Below are positions 59,311-64,000 of a stretch of 64,000 nt of DNA, piece after piece. The DNA lies in assembly GCA_013286235.1 (NCBI GenBank), contig JABDGE010000007.1:1-64000 (forward strand), written 5' to 3'. Under the pieces are notes generated by a model. It did not search any database. It was not told the origin of the DNA and worked only from the letters and a program-made list of their open reading frames with translations. Origin of the DNA: Bacteroidota bacterium (GTDB lineage Bacteria; Bacteroidota; Bacteroidia; Sphingobacteriales; Sphingobacteriaceae). The position numbers and the translations under genes were made by a program. The stretch's first letter is position 1. Each line of letters starts with the position of its first letter.

Positions 59311-59949
59311 CTATTTAATCGTCGCTTTAATTTTCACACCCGTCAATCCCTCCTTCACCAGTACATCCATAATAGATGGGAAAGTATTTTCAATGATCGG
59401 CTCAATATGGTGCTTCTCAAACCAGCGGACTTCTGTTATACCTTCTTCTTTTTGCGGTTTTAACTTTACCTGGTCGTTACAACTCATGTGGAACCAATGG
59501 GTTTTTTTTAACACCACTTCGCCCCTGTTGGTATAAACGTGGTAGGTTTTGCATATTTTTTCGTCCAGGTTGCTTACTTTGATGCCGCATTCTTCCTCCA
59601 CTTCGCGCACGGCGGCTTCCTTCACTTTCTCATCTTTTTCAATTTTTCCTTTGGGAAGGTCCCATTTGTTGTTCCGGAAAATAAAAAGGTAATGGCCCTG
59701 TTCATTTTTAACCAGTCCTCCCGCCGCCTCAATCAGCGTAACGCTTTTACGAACGGTTTTGAAAAAAGCTTTGGCATCACTGGCTACTACGCAAAACCTG
59801 CTGCTTTTACGCACTACTATCCACGGATAAATTAATTTAAGATCAAATATCCCGGCATCAAGCATTTCAAAGCCCTTATTTTTTTTAGGCTGTGTTTCTC
59901 TTACCAGGATAACTTTGTCGTTAATATAAATTCTGTATTTTTGGGCCAT
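59311..59949 (-). CDS. NUDIX hydrolase
   Basis: GKIEKDEKVKEAAVREVEEECGI Nudix box. Confidence 0.93.
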   Translation of the reverse strand: MAQKYRIYINDKVILVRETQPKKNKGFEMLDAGIFDLKLIYPWIVVRKSSRFCVVASDAKAFFKTVRKSVTLIEAAGGLVKNEQGHYLFIFRNNKWDLPKGKIEKDEKVKEAAVREVEEECGIKVSNLDEKICKTYHVYTNRGEVVLKKTHWFHMSCNDQVKLKPQKEEGITEVRWFEKHHIEPIIENTFPSIMDVLVKEGLTGVKIKATIK

Positions 59950-60589
59950 GTTTGTAAAATCCGAGACCGAAAAACAGGTGGCCGAATTTCTGCTGCAAAT
60001 TAAAGCAATTAAATTACAACCCAACAATCCTTTTACCTGGGCTTCGGGCTGGAAGGCGCCTATTTATTGCGATAACCGGATCACGCTTTCACACCCAACT
60101 ATCCGGACCTATATCAGGCAGCAGCTTTGCCGCTTAATACAGGAGACTTTTGGGCCGGTGGGTTGCATTGCGGGCGTAGCCACGGCAGGTATCCCGCAAG
60201 GCGTTTTGATTGCGCAGGAAATGGGGCTGCCGTTTATCTATGTGCGGTCAAAACCAAAAGACCATGGCACAGGTAACTTAATTGAAGGCGAAATAATGCC
60301 CGGAAAACGTGTTGTCGTGATTGAGGATCTGGTCTCTACCGGCAAAAGCAGCCTGCAGGCAGTGGACGCGTTAAGAAAGGCGGATTTTGACGTGGCCGGG
60401 CTTGCGGCGATTTTTGATTATGGATTTAACCTGGCCGCCGATAACTTCAAACAAGCCAACTGCCCATACGTAACCCTATCCAATTACACAGCGCTGATAA
60501 AATACGCTGCCGAAAATCAATATGTTTCGGAGGCTGATGTCGACCTGTTAAAAAAGTGGCGCGAAGACCCTTCAGGCTGGGGAAATTAA
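59948..60589 (+). CDS. pyrE: Orotate phosphoribosyltransferase
   Basis: FTWASGWKAPIYCDNR; VVVIEDLVSTGKSSLQAVDALR PRPP motif. Confidence 0.96.
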   Translation: MFVKSETEKQVAEFLLQIKAIKLQPNNPFTWASGWKAPIYCDNRITLSHPTIRTYIRQQLCRLIQETFGPVGCIAGVATAGIPQGVLIAQEMGLPFIYVRSKPKDHGTGNLIEGEIMPGKRVVVIEDLVSTGKSSLQAVDALRKADFDVAGLAAIFDYGFNLAADNFKQANCPYVTLSNYTALIKYAAENQYVSEADVDLLKKWREDPSGWGN

Positions 60590-60712
60590 TCCCATCTGTG
60601 CAGCATCTTACCCGGTTTAGGAACGAGGATATTCATTTTATTGAAAGGATGCGTTTCTGATATTGAGCTATTTAAGCTAAAGTAGTTTATTTCTTAACGA
60701 ATTAAGGGGGAA

Positions 60713-60793
60713 TTAAACTTCCTTCCTTCTTTCTAACTGGTTAAAAAAAGCAAATACATTTACTACAATTAGCACTGCAATTAATAATGCCAT
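60713..60793 (-). CDS. Putative 26-aa single-TM microprotein
   Basis: MALLIAVLIVVNVFAFFNQLERRKEV*; hydrophobic helix then charged tail. Not in ORF track (too short). Confidence 0.3.
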   Translation of the reverse strand: MALLIAVLIVVNVFAFFNQLERRKEV

Positions 60794-60982
60794 GGTGCTT
60801 GTTTAATAATTGGTTAAAAACACTTTGAAATGTTACGTAAAGTTCATTATTGATGTTTCAATATCACCAAATAAATTCCTAACATATTAACAGTTAAGAC
60901 GCTGCTGAACGCTACTTGTTACTGTAAAAACTGTGCCAATCTTGTTAATTTTAAGTTAAAACGTTATAATACCCCTATTTAG

Positions 60983-62644
<1,662 letters not shown>

Positions 62645-62946
62645 GGGGAAGTCGGATTTCGGAAGTCGGATTCGGAATGTTTTTAATGCGGAAAGCGAAA
62701 TGCCGATTTCGGAATGATTTTGATTCGGAAAGCGGAATGCCGATTGCGGAATGATTTTGAATGTGGCAAGTCCGGAAGACGGAGCGTCGTGGGACGGGGA
62801 GTCAGGGAGTTTGATGGAGAATATTTTGAGGTGGCCGGGACTTATCGGTTAAAACCGGCCTTTTGTCTATGAATTACCCGTCGGGGTAGATTTTTAAAAA
62901 TAAATCAGAATTCGCTTATTACTTTGCCTTATCAAAATCCAGCGTT

Positions 62947-63441
62947 ATGCATTTGAAAAGAAAATTTCTTGTACCCCTTAGCCTCCTTGCGGCCATTTCC
63001 ATAAGCGTTGCCGCTACTTTACCCCAACAGGAACGCGAGCCGCCGAAACTTGTTAACCTGAAGGTTTTCCCCAAAAACATCCCCTACCGGGTGCTCGACC
63101 ACACGATGGATGAATGGAGCGCTTCTTTAGGCGTCCGTTGTAATTTTTGCCACGCCCGTAATGACGCCACCGGCAAAATGGATTTCCCGAGTGATGCCAA
63201 ACCCGAAAAAACCGCGGCCCGGCATATGTACCTGATGATGTCGAAGATCAACAAAAAATATTTTGATGCCAAAAAAGACAGCCTGGGTATGGTGATTACC
63301 GCTGGTGTCAACTGCTATACCTGCCATCGCGGAGATTCTCATCCCGAAGTAAAAGTGCCCGAGGAACATCATGGGCCAGGTGGCCCGCCTCCGGGTGGGA
63401 TGCCTCCGGGTGGAGCACCGCCAGCGGGTGGGAAGGGATGA
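62947..63441 (+). CDS. Di-heme c-type cytochrome (photosynthetic-reaction-centre cytochrome-like) with Gly/Pro-rich tail
   Basis: CNFCH and CYTCH heme motifs; signal peptide; GGPPPGGMPPGGAPPAGG tail. Confidence 0.87.
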   Translation: MHLKRKFLVPLSLLAAISISVAATLPQQEREPPKLVNLKVFPKNIPYRVLDHTMDEWSASLGVRCNFCHARNDATGKMDFPSDAKPEKTAARHMYLMMSKINKKYFDAKKDSLGMVITAGVNCYTCHRGDSHPEVKVPEEHHGPGGPPPGGMPPGGAPPAGGKG

Positions 63442-63446
63442 GTTGG

Positions 63447-63464
63447 ACCCGATAGCTATCGGGT
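63447..63464. repeat. Palindrome ACCCGATAGCTATCGGGT
   Basis: 18-bp perfect palindrome just after cytochrome stop codon. Confidence 0.85.
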
Positions 63465-63568
63465 GAGAAATGCTGATTTCGGAAAGTTGGGCTGAAGGAC
63501 TGAAGCTGAAGCTAGTGAATTGTAACCCCGCTTGACAAACTGGTAAAGGTTCTCTTATATTTGGCATT

Positions 63569-64000
63569 GTGAGTGAAACACCTAAAAGCCCCCTATTAGT
63601 AGCTATAGAATATATACCTCTTTTGACGGGAATTGTAGTTGCATTTGGGTGTTTAAGGCTAATTGCATTTTACTCAGTTTTCAATCTTCCGATTTTTGAT
63701 TTCACTGAGTTTTCGGATTTTATATCAAATGGCATTGAGGACTTCCTATTTATTCTTTTTTGTGGTATAGTTGGGTGGTCTTGGCCAATAATTCGAAATC
63801 CGTTTAAAAACGAATTGGAAAATGGAGTAGTGAATGACGATGTTATTCTGGTAAACTGCAAAAAATTTCTATTGTTGTTGCGTTACATTGTCTACGCGAT
63901 CGCTGCCGGTATCTTTATTTATGACTTTTTCCAGTACATCCAAACAAAAACTTTTGAACGTTATCAATCATCTGTTGTAGCTGGTCAATTCATGCTTGTG
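63569..64000 (+). CDS. Hypothetical membrane protein, 3' truncated by window edge
   Basis: GTG start, open frame SETPKSPLLVAIEYIPLLTGIVVAFGC.. to window end with TM segments. Confidence 0.6.
   Translation, partial: MSETPKSPLLVAIEYIPLLTGIVVAFGCLRLIAFYSVFNLPIFDFTEFSDFISNGIEDFLFILFCGIVGWSWPIIRNPFKNELENGVVNDDVILVNCKKFLLLLRYIVYAIAAGIFIYDFFQYIQTKTFERYQSSVVAGQFMLV

Overview
This 64 kb window looks like a chromosomal segment from a Bacteroidota bacterium. Gene content and TAnnTTTG promoters suggest Sphingobacteriaceae, possibly Mucilaginibacter-like; that placement is inference. The window is densely coding. I found no tRNA or rRNA genes, CRISPR array, prophage or transposase. Main content: (1) argB (partial), proC, gpmA and other housekeeping genes. 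(2) A dialkylresorcinol/flexirubin-type biosynthetic cluster at about 4.7-15.5 kb (ACPs, ABC exporter, BtrH-like transferase, DarB-like KASIII, DarA-like enzyme, SDR reductase, dehydratase, KS, PPTase), followed by an RND/MFP/TolC efflux trio. (3) A co-directional block at about 21.8-32.8 kb that reads as a complete inositol-sphingolipid pathway: Spt, GNAT-type ceramide synthase, CerR-like reductase, inositol-3-P synthase, PgpA-like phosphatase, CDP-alcohol phosphatidyltransferase, Scs7/FA2H-like hydroxylase and AUR1/PAP2-like IPC synthase, with an embedded DUF5686 outer-membrane protein. (4) A phosphonate-catabolism-like cluster at about 38.0-42.8 kb. (5) A fluoride riboswitch upstream of crcB and a universal stress protein. 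(6) Many dispersed palindromic or 'sentence-like' intergenic repeats, including a CCCGATNNNNATCGGG palindrome that appears nested inside another repeat. (7) Four frame-disrupted genes: three at homopolymers (A9, G7, A9) and one at an 8-bp tandem duplication. All calls are from reading the sequence; no database search was run.
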